A stretch of DNA of 64,000 nucleotides from Panicum virgatum (GCF_016808335.1 NC_053146.1:28435495-28499494), one strand, 5' to 3'. Counted from the stretch's first letter, positions 48,301-60,631 are shown. Notes: generated from the sequence alone by a model not told the origin. Made by a program: numbers and translations.

Positions 48301-50270
48301 CCGAAGGTGGTGTTGGTATTTTGTAACATCACGAATAAAATCCGCAAGCGCACGGATACAGCTGTAGCTTTCACCCAAGAGTATTCCAGGGTATCGTATC
48401 CACTAGGGAACGTGAGTACACTACCTATGGGTTTAGACTGTCCAAGGACACACACACTGGTGTAGGAGGATAGAAAAGAGAGGACTTTCTAAGATCTAGA
48501 ATCTATGCTTAGAAGAAGAGATCACGTCACCGTTATACTCCGAGCTAAAGGTATCGACCGGCTTATACAAGCCGATAGTTCCAATATGTGCTCTATTTCA
48601 TATCTGAACGTGGATGATTACTAAAAGGCTCGAACAGGGTTGTCACCACCTGCCGGCTACCTCAACAAACCATGGGACTATCAGACAACTGAGTGGTATA
48701 GTCCAGCGTAGACACCACGTCTACGCCTTTCCCTACTAACTCTAGAGGCGTACAGGGTTATTCTTTTCTATCCGGAGTCCAACTCTAGAGTCAAATGCTA
48801 CTCGCTGGCATACACATCAACTAATATAAGGCAGAGATGATAACTTGCAATCTAAACTCTAATTCTAAATAAGCAAGGAAAGTCTCGAACACTTATAACC
48901 GAATAAGCATCCGTCGAGGTACAAGCGGAGAAGAGCGCCGACAAGCCCGGCACATCCCCCGACTATCTCCCTCACTCTCGTAGAGGTACAATTTGGAGAA
49001 GAGCGTCGTTGCCGGCGCCTCTCCTGAGTACCTCTACTCCTAAACTCCCTAAGACAACTCTCACTCAAGTGAGAACTCAAGAGAAGAGATGGTGTGGTGT
49101 GTGGTGTGTTGTGTTCTCACCCCCTCCCCTTGTATTTATAGGAGGGAGCCACCAGCCTCTTGCCCGAGAAATGAGCCAAACCGCCATTGGGGACCGACCA
49201 CACCTTGCCACGTGTCATCTGAGAGGCGGTGAGGCCCGTGGGCCGTCACCACTGGGCTGGCCGACCTAGCAGGTCGGCCGACCGTGGGCTGGCTCCGTTT
49301 GCCCCGGTCTTTTGTCAGAATACTATTAGGTGGGCCCCCATGTCATGTATATGGGTAAGGGCCTGTCTTGAGTCAGTTTTGGTGCTCTGGTGGGCCCGTA
49401 GATTTGTCAAGAAGTTGTTGCCTCAGATCCATGACGTGTCACCTTGCTCATGGGCTGCATTCTCTTCTCATTTCCAAGCATAAGCAACCTGCACATAAAT
49501 ATACACCAACACTCTATGGAATTTGTTAGTAATAACTCCTACCACTAGTGTTGACGCTCGTCCTTTATACGCTCATGCAGGAGCTTATAGCCTGCTCTGA
49601 TGGGCGGGTTTGTATTTTGACGCTTGAAGCCTGTTTTACCTGCATTTCTGGCCAAATTCCAATGTAGCAATATTTCTAAGAGGAAACGTGGAATTGGCTC
49701 TTTCTGGATAACATATGTAGGTATGAGACTTTATTCTCATGATTTCAGGCTCCAAGTGAACCCTGAAATGAGATGTTAGTGAGCATCAACAGGTGGCTCA
49801 CAGAGCTACCCTCGGTCATCTGGAGCCTAAGGACGACCTCGAGCAGAGCCACGGGCTTCAGCCCATTCTTCCTTGTCTACGGCATCGAGGCCATCCTCCC
49901 CACTGACTTGGAGTATGGGTCGCCGAGGCTCAAGGCTTACCAAGAGCAGGAGAACCAGCAAGCCCGTGAAGACTCTCTGGATCAGGTGGACGAGGCTCGA
50001 GACGTGGCACTTCTACACTCAGCATGGTACCAGCAATCCCTACGACGATATCAAGCACAAAGGGTATGACGCCGAGACCTCAACAAGGGGGACTTGGTGC
50101 TGAGGCTTCGGTAAGACAACCGAGGGCGCCACAAGCTCACACCACCATGGGAAGGCCTGTACATCGTTGCGGAATTCCTCAAGCCTGGCACGTACAAGCT
50201 AGCAAACGAGAAGGGTGAAGTCTTCACCAATGCATGGAACATTCAGCAGCTACATCACTTCTATCCTTGA
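45327..50270 (+). pseudogene. Element F: pol (RT, RNase H, second RNase H, integrase), heavily broken
   Basis: RT motifs are VKKKNGKWRMYVDYTSLNKA, LLSFLDAYSGYHQIKMK (first Asp) and EAYVDDIVVKSRKADD (active site). An RNase H, and then the second RNase H (IMYFDGSVMKTGAGTG, NNMAEYEALLSGL), follow. Integrase shows HIGICGHHTAPRTLVGN, but the zinc-site Cys pair reads TCEGGQF, so one Cys is lost. The core has DLVGPLQ and ITDNGTQ. About 20 residues around the catalytic Glu are deleted at 48275 (SAM-SRIFNKLNKFG), just before solo LTR N. The rest resumes at 49797 (WLTELPSVIWSLRTT) and ends at TGA 50268-50270. Stops include 45471-45476, 45576-45578, 46010-46012, 46146-46148, 47084-47086 and 47218-47220. 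Confidence 0.88.
48311..49791 (-). mobile_element. Solo LTR N (Athila-related), inserted in F's integrase
   Basis: The 1,481-bp unit starts TGTTGGTATT at 48311 and ends GAGCATCAACA at 49791, with GGTGG at 48306-48310 and 49792-49796. It is reversed: TATAAATA reads on the minus strand (49133-49140). Its R/U5 side aligns with the LTRs of element E, including the AGGTGGTGACAGCCCT block (one mismatch, 48636-48651). Its first ~300 bp on the minus strand do not, and begin TGTTGATGCTCACTAACATC instead of TGTTGACGGTC. Confidence 0.9.
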
Positions 50271-50878
50271 AATTCCAAGCTCTTTGTACTTGTATTTCAA
50301 ACTTCCCGAGATAATAAAGAGTATGCTTTACTTACAATTTTTCGGGAATTATCTGAATCCTCGGGGACTCAGACGCGCACGTAACACTGAGGTAGCCTCA
50401 GTTTTGCCCTCGTCAAAGCCAAGCCTCCCTCGGAGGCTATAATAGGGGGGGACCCCCCAAACATCCCCAAAACACCACTGTTTTTTCGAAAAATTTTTGT
50501 ATCTAAGTTTCTTGTATACTTAGAAAAATGGACGTAAGGCGTAAGCAACTACGGGATAGGGCTGGCCGAGCCGCGGGACCGCCTACACCTTCGGGATATG
50601 GCATCCCCACTCACCTCCCTACGCCTAAGTTGCTTATGAGCGCTAAATTCCTCACAGAAATTTATCTAAGTTGCATACGAGAACACGAAAACTTAGTAAA
50701 GAAAATGATGGCACAAATTCACAAGGCCTCGAGCGGCCACACCGTTAAGATTACATTCTTGTTTTCCTTACACAAAAGGATAGTCAAAACAAAATGCTAA
50801 TCCATTTACATGGGCTCCACGGCCCAAGCTTTCTACATATTACTCTCCCCGTTGCGTGGACCCCCGGCGGTGTCGTCT
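50271..50878. other. Element F: spacer between pol and antisense gene
   Basis: About 600 bp separate the converging genes. It holds the inverted repeats GCCTCC-CTC-GGAGGC (50423-50437) and GGGGGGG-A-CCCCCC (50445-50458). An open 90-codon frame at 50528-50800 has no recognised feature. Confidence 0.6.
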
Positions 50879-52918
50879 TCAGCATCGGGGAAGAGGTCGC
50901 CCTCGAAGAGCACGGACAAAAGATGGAGGTGGCACCTCGGCAACTGCATTGGCCTGCTCCATAACAACGATCACGGCATCTTCATCGTCGGCGGCAATGA
51001 CGTAGCCTGTGGCCAGATGCTGGAAGTTGATGATGTAGTGCGTCGAGATGACGCAGAGCGCCTTCTGGATACCAAGGTGGAGAGCACCCTTGAGACGCTC
51101 GGTCACCCGGCCGCCCAAGGACTGCAGGCGACTGGCCACCGATCTCCCAGATGGGCTGCCCTCCCCCTCGTGTTCTTGGCACGTGGCCACGGCGGCTCCC
51201 TCCAGGTCTTCGAAATCCTTTTGCGCTGATGTGTACGGAATCTGGAGGGCGTCCTTCGCCGTTGTCTCGTCCGCCACTGCCTTCCGCAGCGCTAAGCAAG
51301 AAAACGAAGATAAGATCTGGCAAATTAAAACAACTTAAGCGAATTATGTATTTGGCACTTACCCTCGGTACGCTCCCTCTCCTTCTCCAGCCGTGCCCGC
51401 GCGGCATCCACCTGCTGCTATAGCACGGACAGAGCGGCCCCCTGCGTCTCGAGGGTGACGTCCTTCTGCACCAGGTCTTCAGTGAGCGTCATAATGGCCG
51501 TCTCCTTGAGCCGGAGCTCGGCCGCCCTCGCCTCGAACGCCTCGTCTTTCTGCTGCAGCGTGGAAGTTTGCAGCTCAACCTCCTAGGCCTTTTGCTCAGC
51601 CACGGCTCTCTGTGCATCACGATCACCGTGGGCTCGGGCCAGCTCCTCCTCCAGCGCATGGTTCCGCGCCCCAGGTCGGACACTAGGGTGTTGGCATTGC
51701 CCAGCCGCGCGACCAAGCTAGCATTGTACCTCTCGAGCCAGTGCACCCTGGAGTATTGCTGGGCTAGCTCGACGCTCTTGTCACGCGACATTTGCATCAG
51801 CTGCTGCGAACACAAAAGCGTGAGCGGATACCATATAAATGTGATCAGAAGTGGATGAGTCACGAGACAGGCACTTACATTGCTGATGTTGAAGTTCCTC
51901 CCCCTGTGAAGCTACAAGACACGAGTGATGTCGGCCTCGATCTGAGCGCCGACATCGTACGGTGCCTGCTAGACGTCATCTTCCTCCCGCTCATTGCGGG
52001 CAAAGTCCGAAGGGACACTAGGCTGGATGATCGCCCATTCGACCCCGTAATCGGGCCCCTCGGACGGTCCGGCACCGAGGCCACCCTCGGAGGTGGAGGC
52101 GATGTCGGCGAACGCGCCGACAGCACCGGGTGCAATGTTTGGGGCGACCTCCCTTAGGTCCTCGAGCCACCTTGACGCCCCCATCTTCGGTATCTCCTTG
52201 TCCGGCACCAGATACGCCGACACTATCTACGCCGCCGCCGCCGCGGCCTCCTCGTCCCCAGCCCTAGTAGGCTCTAGGGCGATGACCTCTCCTTCCACCT
52301 GGCCGGCAGGGAGCTCTGATGCATCCCCGCCGGTCTCCCCACCTTCTTCGGTGCCCGGCCGGGCAGCATCCTCCGTGCCGCCCCGGCCGGCGTCGTCTCC
52401 GGCATCCGGCCAGGAGGCATGCTCTGCACCTCCCTGGCCGGCATCTTCTCCGACAGCCGGCCGGGCAGCATCCTCTATGCTGCCTCGGGCGGCCTCTCCC
52501 CCGGCACCCAGCCGAGCAGCGGTCTCTGTGATGCTCCGAACGGTGTCGCCTGCGTCCACCTGCGCCCGGGCCCTCTCGGCTCCCCAGGCCATCGCCTCCC
52601 GATACCGCGCGATGGTCTCCTTTGCCGTTTGAGACCCTCCAGTCGGGGACTGCGCCACTGTGTGCGGCGTGGAGCTTGCCCCGACTTGAGGGCCTTGATT
52701 GGCGCCAGCGGAGGAGCAGCCGGGGCAACCCTTCGGCTGAATCAAGCGGGGGAGAGAATCGGGGTCAGCAAGGACTAGGGAATCGAACAAAAAGCGCAAA
52801 GAATGAACCGAGAATTACTTACCCTGAGATATTGCTCATCTTGCGCTTCTTCATCAAGCTCCTCGGGGCTCGCGCCACCCCTCCTGCTCCCGCCAATAGG
52901 CCGAGGTGCGGCGCCCTG

Positions 52919-54174
52919 TTGACGGTCATTAACGACCAATTTTGACCGTCAACACCTGCACAAAAGGGATCCACAAAGTGGAATAAATGCTAGCATAGGG
53001 TTTATTTATTAACAAATTCCACATATGGTCCTTGAGAATGTGTGCAGGTGGTTTTGAACTAATTTCGCAGGTTTCAAGTACACTTTGGCCCGACATAAAT
53101 CGCAGAAATTATCAGAGCACCGATTTAGGCTCAAATGGACCAAGAGTAGCCCAAGAACCCAGTTCAGACCAAGCCCAACTGGGTTAAGACAAGGAGGCCC
53201 AGGACAGCCTGCAGGACGAACCTGGGGGTGGTTGGCCCCTGGCAGGCCGACCGACCTACTGGTCGGCCGACCAGGCCCATGGGCCCCACCACCTCAGCTT
53301 CGACACGTGGCGCCTCCCTGCTGGTTGCTTAAGTCAGTTCCAGGTGCTTCAGCCCGTGGCTCCCTCCTATAAATACAAGGGGAGGGGGTAGAGGAATGGA
53401 CACACACACACACATCACGCCCTGTCAACTCACCTTTCTCCCTTGGAGCTTGAGGCCTTCATCCTAGATGCTTAGGTAGACCAGGAGGTGTAGAACAAGA
53501 GGAGGACAGTGAGGAGGAGTCGGGGGAAGTGCCGGGACTGTCGGCACTCTTCTCCGCTTGTACCTCGACCGGTGCTTATTCGGTTGTAAGTGTTCGAGAC
53601 TTTCTTTGTTTGTTTATTTGGAATTAGAGTTTAGATTGCAAGTTATCATCTCTGCCTTATATTAGCTGATATGTATACTAGCGAGTAGCATTTGATCTTA
53701 GCTTAAGACCCCGGATAGAAAAGGGTAGTCTTGGCTAGGGCTAAGGTTAGTAGGGAAAGGCGTAGACGTGGTGTCTAGGCTGGACTATACCACTCAGTTG
53801 TCTGATAGTCCCATGGTTTGTAGAGGTACCCGGCAGGTGGTGACAGCCCTGTTCGAGCCTTTTAGTAATCCTCCATGTTCGGATATCAGATAGAGCACAT
53901 ATTGGAACTACCGGTTTGCATAAGTCGGTCGATACCTTTAGCTCGAAGTATAACGGCGACGTGATCTCTTCTTCTAGGCATAGATTCTAGATATAGAAAG
54001 TCCTCTCTTCTGTCTTCTCCACACCGGCGCGTGTGTCCTTGGATGAGTTTGAACATGTAGATAGCGTACACATGTTCCTCAGTGGATACGATACCCTGGA
54101 ATACTCTTGGGTGAAACCTATAGCGGTATCCGTGCGCTTGTGGATTTTATTCGTGACATTACAAAATACCAACA
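52919..54174 (+). repeat. Element E: 5' LTR
   Basis: 1,256 bp, from TGTTGACGGTC to AAATACCAACA. It contains the opening inverted repeat, the palindrome GGCCGACC...GGTCGGCC (53245-53272), TATAAATA at 53368-53375, a (CA)n run, and AGGTGGTGACAGCCCT at 53835-53850. Confidence 0.93.
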
Positions 54175-54181
54175 AGCTTTC

Positions 54182-54199
54182 TGGCGCCGTTGCCGGGGA
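54182..54199 (+). promoter_or_regulatory. Element E: tRNA-Asp primer binding site
   Basis: TGGCGCCGTTGCCGGGGA begins seven bases after the 5' LTR. It is complementary to the 3' end of plant tRNA-Asp, the primer usual for Athila elements. Confidence 0.9.
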
Positions 54200-54283
54200 A
54201 CGGTAGCTACATTATCTACGGACTCAGTCGTCCTCGTATCTTTTTTTTCTTTTTCCTTTATTCTACCTCAACTCCCGCTACCC

Positions 54284-55610
54284 ATGGAGCAGCTATCCCT
54301 TTTACAGCTCCCTTCACCCAAGAGAGAGTTCTACGAGCCAGCACCCTCTGCTGACTCAATTCTTTCTACTAGCTATGAACTCGACTCAGGCTACATAGCC
54401 TTTGTTCAGGAAAATTCCTTTTTCAAGAAGGGATTGTGAAAATCCCTACCGTCATCTGCGCGAGTTCGAGCAAGTATGTTCATGCAAGAAAATTTCGGGC
54501 ATGACACACAAAACTCTTAAATGGAAATTGTTTCCTTTTTCCCTTTCGGGAGAAGCGAAGCAATGGTACATTCGTGTCGTAGGCGGTGTGAATGGAAGTT
54601 GGATTGAACTTCGGGACATATTCTGTTCTGCATTCTTTCCGCTTTCACAAATATGCACCTTACGAACGAAAATTTTAACTTTCTGTCAGAATGATAAGAA
54701 ATCAATCGGTGTAGCTTGGGCTAGATTTACCTTATTGGTAAAATCAGGCCCAGACTTGTCATTACCCGAGCATTTATTACTCCAGCATTTTTATACTAGT
54801 CTTGACAAGGAGTCTGCACACCATCTCGATCTTACCTCTGGAGGATCTTTCGCTCATCTTACACCAACCGGAAGGTTGGAAGTCCTTGACAAAATCTTGG
54901 ACAGAACCTCTTTTGTTTGTATCCACGAGCCAGTCCCCACGGAGCCCGAGATGCGTCAAGCAGAGCCTTCAGAAATCGAATCGGAATCCCCTGAAAGCCA
55001 AACAGTAGATTCGATCTATGAGACCGCCCCTGAACATAAATCAGAAACATCGGAAGAAGAAGACCCTCTACCTCTAGAATTTCTCCGAAGTATTGAGCCA
55101 GATGTCTTTGAAGATTTCGGCAACACCTCAAGATACTTCTGCCAGAAGCGACCACCAAGCCCTGTCACTCCTACAGATCCCTTAGAGGAGAATTTTCTTC
55201 GAGATACAGTTCAAGAGTTGACAACATTGATCAGCAATGAATGGCTGCAGGAAGGAGAGTCATCCGTATCTCAAATTTATCTAAACTCTCCCTCCACATC
55301 ATTCCGTTGCCGTCTCCAAAATCAAAATGTGGACGCTCTCTATAGTCCCGCTGTCGGAGCTAATCTCATGTCAGATGAGTTTGCCTTAGCTTTTCTAGGC
55401 AATTACAAACTCACTCCGACAGACAAACAACTCAAGAGACCTTCAGGTTCTCTTACGAGCAGCTACGGGATAATCATCGATGTGCCATTATGGCACAATG
55501 ATGTTAAAATCCGTCTGAACTTCCATATCTTCGAAGGTCTCAACTTCGACTTCTTGATAGGACATCCCCTTAAGCTCTCTTTTCGGATGTTCCTAAGGAC
55601 AGATGTTTAA
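54284..55610 (+). pseudogene. Element E: gag and protease-like domain
   Basis: The likely ATG is at 54284 (MEQLSLLQLPSPKREFYEP). A one-base shift near 54425 moves the frame. The Athila-type gag then reads on: NPYRHLREFEQVCS, WIELRDIFCSAFFPL and EHLLLQHFYTSLD. A long acidic linker follows. The C-terminal domain has the shape of a retropepsin (LNFHIFEGLNFDFLIGHPL), but the expected catalytic Asp-Thr/Ser-Gly is replaced by YSPAVGANLMS, so no catalytic Asp is visible. It ends at TAA 55608-55610. I did not find a CCHC knuckle. Confidence 0.85.
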
Positions 55611-58600
55611 ACATCAAGTTAGAGAAGGACACGTTCCACATCTCCGTGGATCGAGCATTGACATGCTCAGTGGAAGATCTCCCTATTCCAGAGCCAATCG
55701 AGGAAATAATGGCCACTTCCACCTTCGAGTTTGTTGACTTGGGCCTCGAGGAGGATATCGAGGAAATGCCGGAAGAAGTCAGCGATGCAGAAGAAGAATC
55801 CGGTGAAACTTCTAAACTGCTCGCGACTGAGAAGCCATCACGACCTCCGATTGAGCTAAAGCCTTTACCCTCAGGGCTTGGATATGCCTTTCTGAATAGC
55901 GATGTAGAGTCTCCCATGATCATCAGCGACAAACTCTCAGAAGAGGAGACGAATAAGCTCATCGCTGTTTTAGAGAAGCATCGATCGGCCTTAGGCTATA
56001 CCCTACAAGACCTCAAGGGCATCAGTCATGCCCTCTGCACCCACCGAATCCCATTGGATCCCGCAATAGCACCTTCTAGGGAACCCCAAAGAAGGTTGAG
56101 CAATGCTATGAGGGAGGTGGTAAAGAAAGAGGTTCTTAAACTCCTAGATACCGGAATTATCTATCATGTTCCGCATAGTGAGTGGGTAAGCCCAGTCCAA
56201 GTTGTGCCCAAGAAAGGAGGCATGACAGTGGTGGACAATAGCAAGAACGAGCTAATTCCCCAACGAACCGTCACGGGATGGAGGATGTGTATAGATTACA
56301 GAAAACTCAATAAGGCCACTAAGAAGGATCACTTCCCACTACCTTTCATCGATGATATGTTGGAGCGGTTGGCGAAGCACTCCTACTTCTGTTTCCTTGA
56401 TGGTTATTCTGGTTACCATCAAATACCATCCATCCCGAAGATCAGAGCAAGACCACGTTCACATGCCCCTATGGAACATATGCCTACCGACGAATGTCGT
56501 TTGGGTTATGTAATGTACCCGCGTCATTCCAAAGATGCATGATGTTCATTTTCTCCGACATGATCGAAGAAATTATGGAAGTTTTCATGGACGACTTCTC
56601 GGTCTATGGGACGACCTTCAATCATTATCTAGAAAATTTAGACAGAGTCTTGCAGAGATGCCAAGAGAAGGACCTGATCCTCAACTGGGAGAAATGTCAG
56701 TTCATGGTCTGTGAAGGCATCGTTTTAGGACACTTAGTGTCCGAAAGAGGGATAGAGGTGGATAAGGTGAAGATTGAAGTCATTGAACAACTTCCGCCTC
56801 CCATCAATGTGAAAGGAATCAGAAGCTTCCTTAGCCATGCCGGATTCTATCGAAGGTTCATCGCAATTTTCTCCCAGATTGCTAGACCCCTCACAAGTCT
56901 CTTAGCCAAGGATGCCCCTTTCCAATTCACAGATGAGTGCCATAAAGCCTTTGAGACACTAAAAAAGGCACTCATCTCGGCTTCAATCATTCAACCCCCA
57001 GATTGGAAGCTCCCGTTCGAGATCATGTTTGATGCTAGTGATTACGCGGTGGGGGTCGTACTTGGTCAAACCAAGGATAAGAAGCATCACGCGATCGCAT
57101 ACGCAAGCAAGACACTTGCTGGAGCTCAGCTCAATTATACCACAACAGAAAAAAGAGCTCCTAGCAGTTGTCTTCGCTATCGACAAGTTTAGATCCTATT
57201 TAGTGGGTACCCAGGTCATCGTCTATACAGACCATGCCGCACTCAAGTACCTCTTCACTAAAAAGGATGCTAAACCGAGGTTGATCAGATCGATTCTTCT
57301 ACTCCAAGAGTTTGATTTGAATATTAAAGATAAGAAAGGAGTAGAGAATTCAGTGGCGGATCATTTATCGTGTATGACCAATACGAATACCCAAGACCCG
57401 CCGATAAATGACTTCCTACGGGATGATATGCTTCTCAAGGTAATAGCTTCGCACCCCTGGTATGCGAATATCGTAAATTTCATGGTTTCGGGGTATATAC
57501 CCCCAGGGGAAAGCAAAAAGAAGTTAGTGCACGAGAGCAGACGCCACCTATGGGATGCACCATATCTGTACCGAGTCTGTGCAGATGGGTTACTCAGATG
57601 TTGTGTACCCACGGCAAAAGGACAAAAGATCATAGAGAAATGCCATGCGGCACCATATGGAGGTCACTATGGTGTATTTTGCACTCAAGCGAAAATCTGG
57701 CAGAGTTTCTATTGGCCATCTATGTATGACGATACAAAGAGCTTCATCCGCAGATGTCCAAACTGCCAGAGGCATGGAGGGATCACAGCTCGCGATTCAA
57801 TGCCCCTGAACTACAATCTTCAGGTCGAACTTTTTGATGTCTGGGGTATTGATTACATGGGACCTTTTGTAAGATCCCAAGGATGCGAGTATATTCTGGT
57901 CGCCATAGATTACGTCTCCAAATGGGTCGAAGCCATGCCATGTAGAGCCGCTGATGCAAAGCATGCCCATAAGATGTTCCATGAGATTATCTTTCCAAGG
58001 TTTGGCACACCACGGATGGTAATCAGTGACGGAGGGTCACACTTCATTGACTCAGCCTTCTGGAACTTTCTCAAGGAACTAGGGACGAGGCACAACATCG
58101 CGACTCCGTATCACCCTTAGACCAGCGGTCAAGCAGAAACATCTTACAAGCAAATCAAGAATATTCTGCAGAAGACCGTGAATGAGATGGGGAGAGGATG
58201 GAAGCTGAAATTACCGGATGCACTGTGGGCATACCGTACAGCATACAAGACACCCAATGGAATGTCACCCTATCAGCTTGTCTATGGGAAAACTTGCCAC
58301 TTACCCGTAGAGCTGGAGCACAGAGCGCATTAAGCTATCCGGAAGTGGAACATGGATCTTAAAATAGCCGGAGAATACCGAAAGCGTCAAATCTCGGAAT
58401 TGAAAGAATAGAGAGACAAAGCTTATCATAGTGCCTCGATTTACAAAGAAAGAACCAAGTGATGGCACGATAAGCGGTTGAAGCCTAAGAACTTCAATCC
58501 CGGAGACAAGGTATTGCTCTTTAATTCTAGGGTCAAGTTATTTGGTCATGGGAAACTACGAAGCAAATGGCAAGGACCGTATCACGTCATCGACACATCA

Positions 58601-58770
58601 CCACATAGAGCCATCACGATACAAGATGACGATGGTAACGCCTATAAGGTAAACGGTCAATGACTCAAGCTTTTCCTAGACCATAATAAAGCTCTTGATG
58701 AGGAGATAGACATGATTGACTTAGTTGATCCCGTACTTACATTCAAAAAGAGCCATATAGGCCAAAAGGG
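55611..58770 (+). pseudogene. Element E: pol (RT, RNase H, integrase) with frameshifts and stops
   Basis: From about 55646 an acidic N-terminal stretch leads into the RT: WVSPVQVVPKKGG, GWRMCIDYRKLNKAT and FCFLDGYSGYHQI. The frame shifts near 56437, then continues with SFQRCMMFIFSDM and EVFMDDFSVYG (active site). RNase H keeps FDASDYAVG. An extra A in the run at 57150 shifts the frame again, and TEKRAP marks the break. Integrase shows [36 protein letters not shown] and GQAETSYKQ, so all catalytic residues are present. Stops include TAG 58118-58120, TAA near 58331, TAG near 58409, TGA near 58460 and TGA 58662-58664. Confidence 0.9.
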
Positions 58771-59002
58771 CAGGTGGGCCCATCCTATCTCTCAAACTTA
58801 TAACCCCACCAGTTGACCCGTGCAAGCTAGGGCCCAGCCTGGGCCGGCCGACCTATAGGTCGACTGAATCTGGGCCAGCCCCAGTGAGGCCCAGCTTTGG
58901 GGCACAGCCACCTTGACCCACCAACCCTAAACTCCATACCTTGTTTCCATCTATTCCCCAAAATCTCCATTGGTTCCACCAGCATTCCATCACCATCAAC
59001 CC

Positions 59003-59301
59003 ATGGCCAGCAAGGGAGAATCCAAAACCGTATCCACCACACCGGCCATGACTCCTCCAACGACTCTTCCAGCAATCAACACCCCAATTCCTACAACTGA
59101 AGCATCGACGGAAGACGTGGCGACTTTTGCGCAGCCCCTGGCCATGATCCACGCCTGGAGAATAGGCGTCTCGAAAACCAGCTTGCGGAGAGGAAGATCG
59201 AGGTGGAAGAGCTTCAGGATGACTTACGTCTTCTGCGGAGAGGGTTGAGCACTAAGATGAAGCGCTTGTTTGAGGCTACAGGTCACAAGGACCTCTATTA
59301 G
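59003..59301 (+). pseudogene. Element E: short 3' ORF with coiled coil
   Basis: ATG 59003 opens a Thr/Pro-rich segment (TTPAMTPPTTLPAINTP). After a frame change near 59150 the sequence reads NRRLENQLAERKIEVEELQ and LLRRGLSTKMKRLFEA, a clear heptad pattern, to TAG 59299-59301. The coil matches the end of the 3' ORF of element C. It has no membrane helix. It occupies the place where Athila relatives have an env-like ORF. Function is unknown. Confidence 0.5.
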
Positions 59302-59509
59302 GAGTCACTTCCTAAGAAAGGTCGTTATCATAGGTTTAGTTGGGCGATAGTCTTAGTCGAGTCGTTTAGGTTTAGGTCAATCTAGTCGCGCCCGGTCTTT
59401 ATTTCATCTAGATTTGTGAACTTTGGCTCCCCGGTGTTAATGCCGACAGAGCCCCATTATCTTTCATATTTGGTTTGTTTTGTCTATGATTGAAGAGCAG
59501 ATCGAAAAC

Positions 59510-59524
59510 AAGTGTGGGGGGAGA
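59510..59524 (+). promoter_or_regulatory. Element E: internal polypurine tract
   Basis: AAGTGTGGGGGGAGA lies about 1.1 kb upstream of the 3' LTR and matches the internal tract of element C. Confidence 0.6.
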
Positions 59525-60082
59525 TCCCATGACCCTACACATCTATGATCACATTCACACGTCACGTGCACCTCCCGCTCCGACTCATAAGTTTGCACTA
59601 CCTCACTTGTTTCCTCCCTTTAGCGTTTCTAAACATGAGCATATCTTTTCAAATCCTTGAACCTGTTTAAGAAATTTGCTAATAAGAGCTCTTGATAGAT
59701 GCCTTGCATAAATGTTTTTATACCGCGCTTAAGTTTGTAAACCATATTTTATAGGACCCATGATACTTAGTTGTTGACTAACGTGACATGTCTGGTTAAA
59801 GTTGTTCGTCTCTTTCATGTTGACCAGTCTCGGATTTTTAGTTAAAAAAAACGAAAACTAAGTTCTTGGTCTTATCTCTTTATCCACCATGCTACCAGAG
59901 CCATATAAAAATCCCATGCTATGTCTCTCGGCTACATGATTGAGCTTGATCAAATTTTGTGACCCATCATGGTTCTGCTCTGTTTATGCACTTGATTTAA
60001 GGTTTTATATTCAGATGAATCTTGTGCTCCTTAAACACTGTCTGACAATGTTATCAAAAAAAAGAGAGAGATGAAAAGAAGG

Positions 60083-60103
60083 CATGCCAAAGAAGCATGA
60101 CCC

Positions 60104-60139
<36 letters not shown>

Positions 60140-60160
60140 ATGGCATGCCAAAGAAGCATG
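60083..60160 (+). ncRNA. Element E: stem-loops with CAAAGAA loop
   Basis: CATGC-CAAAGAA-GCATG occurs at 60083-60099 and 60144-60160, each inside a longer repeat GGCATGCCAAAGAAGCATGACC. An (AG)n run separates them. The loop is identical to that of the two hairpins of element C, while the stems differ. Confidence 0.55.
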
Positions 60161-60631
60161 ACCTAGCAAATAAAATTAGACATGAAAAGGAGCACATATT
60201 TATCTGTGCACTAACCTGATCAGTCGTAAATATGAGTATACACCTGTGGATCCAATCTTTGATCTTGCAATAGATTTGGGCCAAGCAGACGACATTCTAC
60301 CTCATCCATCGAAACTCCATCTATACCATCAGAGCCGATGAGGTAAAATAAGGATAAATGCTGGTAAGAGGCTACGAGCGACTCTGAGAGACCCATGGAG
60401 GAGAGTAAGACCATTATAATTATATTTTCCAAAATCCCCAAAGTCTGGCAACATGACAGGATGACACTTGAAGCCAAGATCATTCTGTTCTTCAACAACT
60501 CAAGATATCATGATAGACACATTCAAGTTCACAAGCAAGAGCAAGGTATGAAATAACTTTTGTGCAAGATATTCTATCAGGAAGCTATCGGCTCACCTTA
60601 GCCCTGACCTTTACTCGGGATGAGCAAAGGA

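Larger units (their letters stand above)
59302..60631 (+). other. Element E: long 3' untranslated region
   Basis: About 1.3 kb of non-coding sequence with an internal polypurine tract (59510-59524), two CATGC-CAAAGAA-GCATG stem-loops (60083-60099 and 60144-60160) and an (AG)14 run between them (60107-60134). No gene is supported. Confidence 0.7.

Noticed and set aside
53400..53415. (CA)n runs after the TATA boxes of Athila LTRs as regulatory elements
   Set aside because: Their length differs between the two LTRs of E (53400 and 61147), as expected of a microsatellite. They may lie near the transcript start, but I see no further support.
60107..60134. (AG)14 repeat as a polypurine tract
   Set aside because: It is a simple microsatellite between two hairpins, not adjacent to the LTR; the true tract is at 60632-60648.
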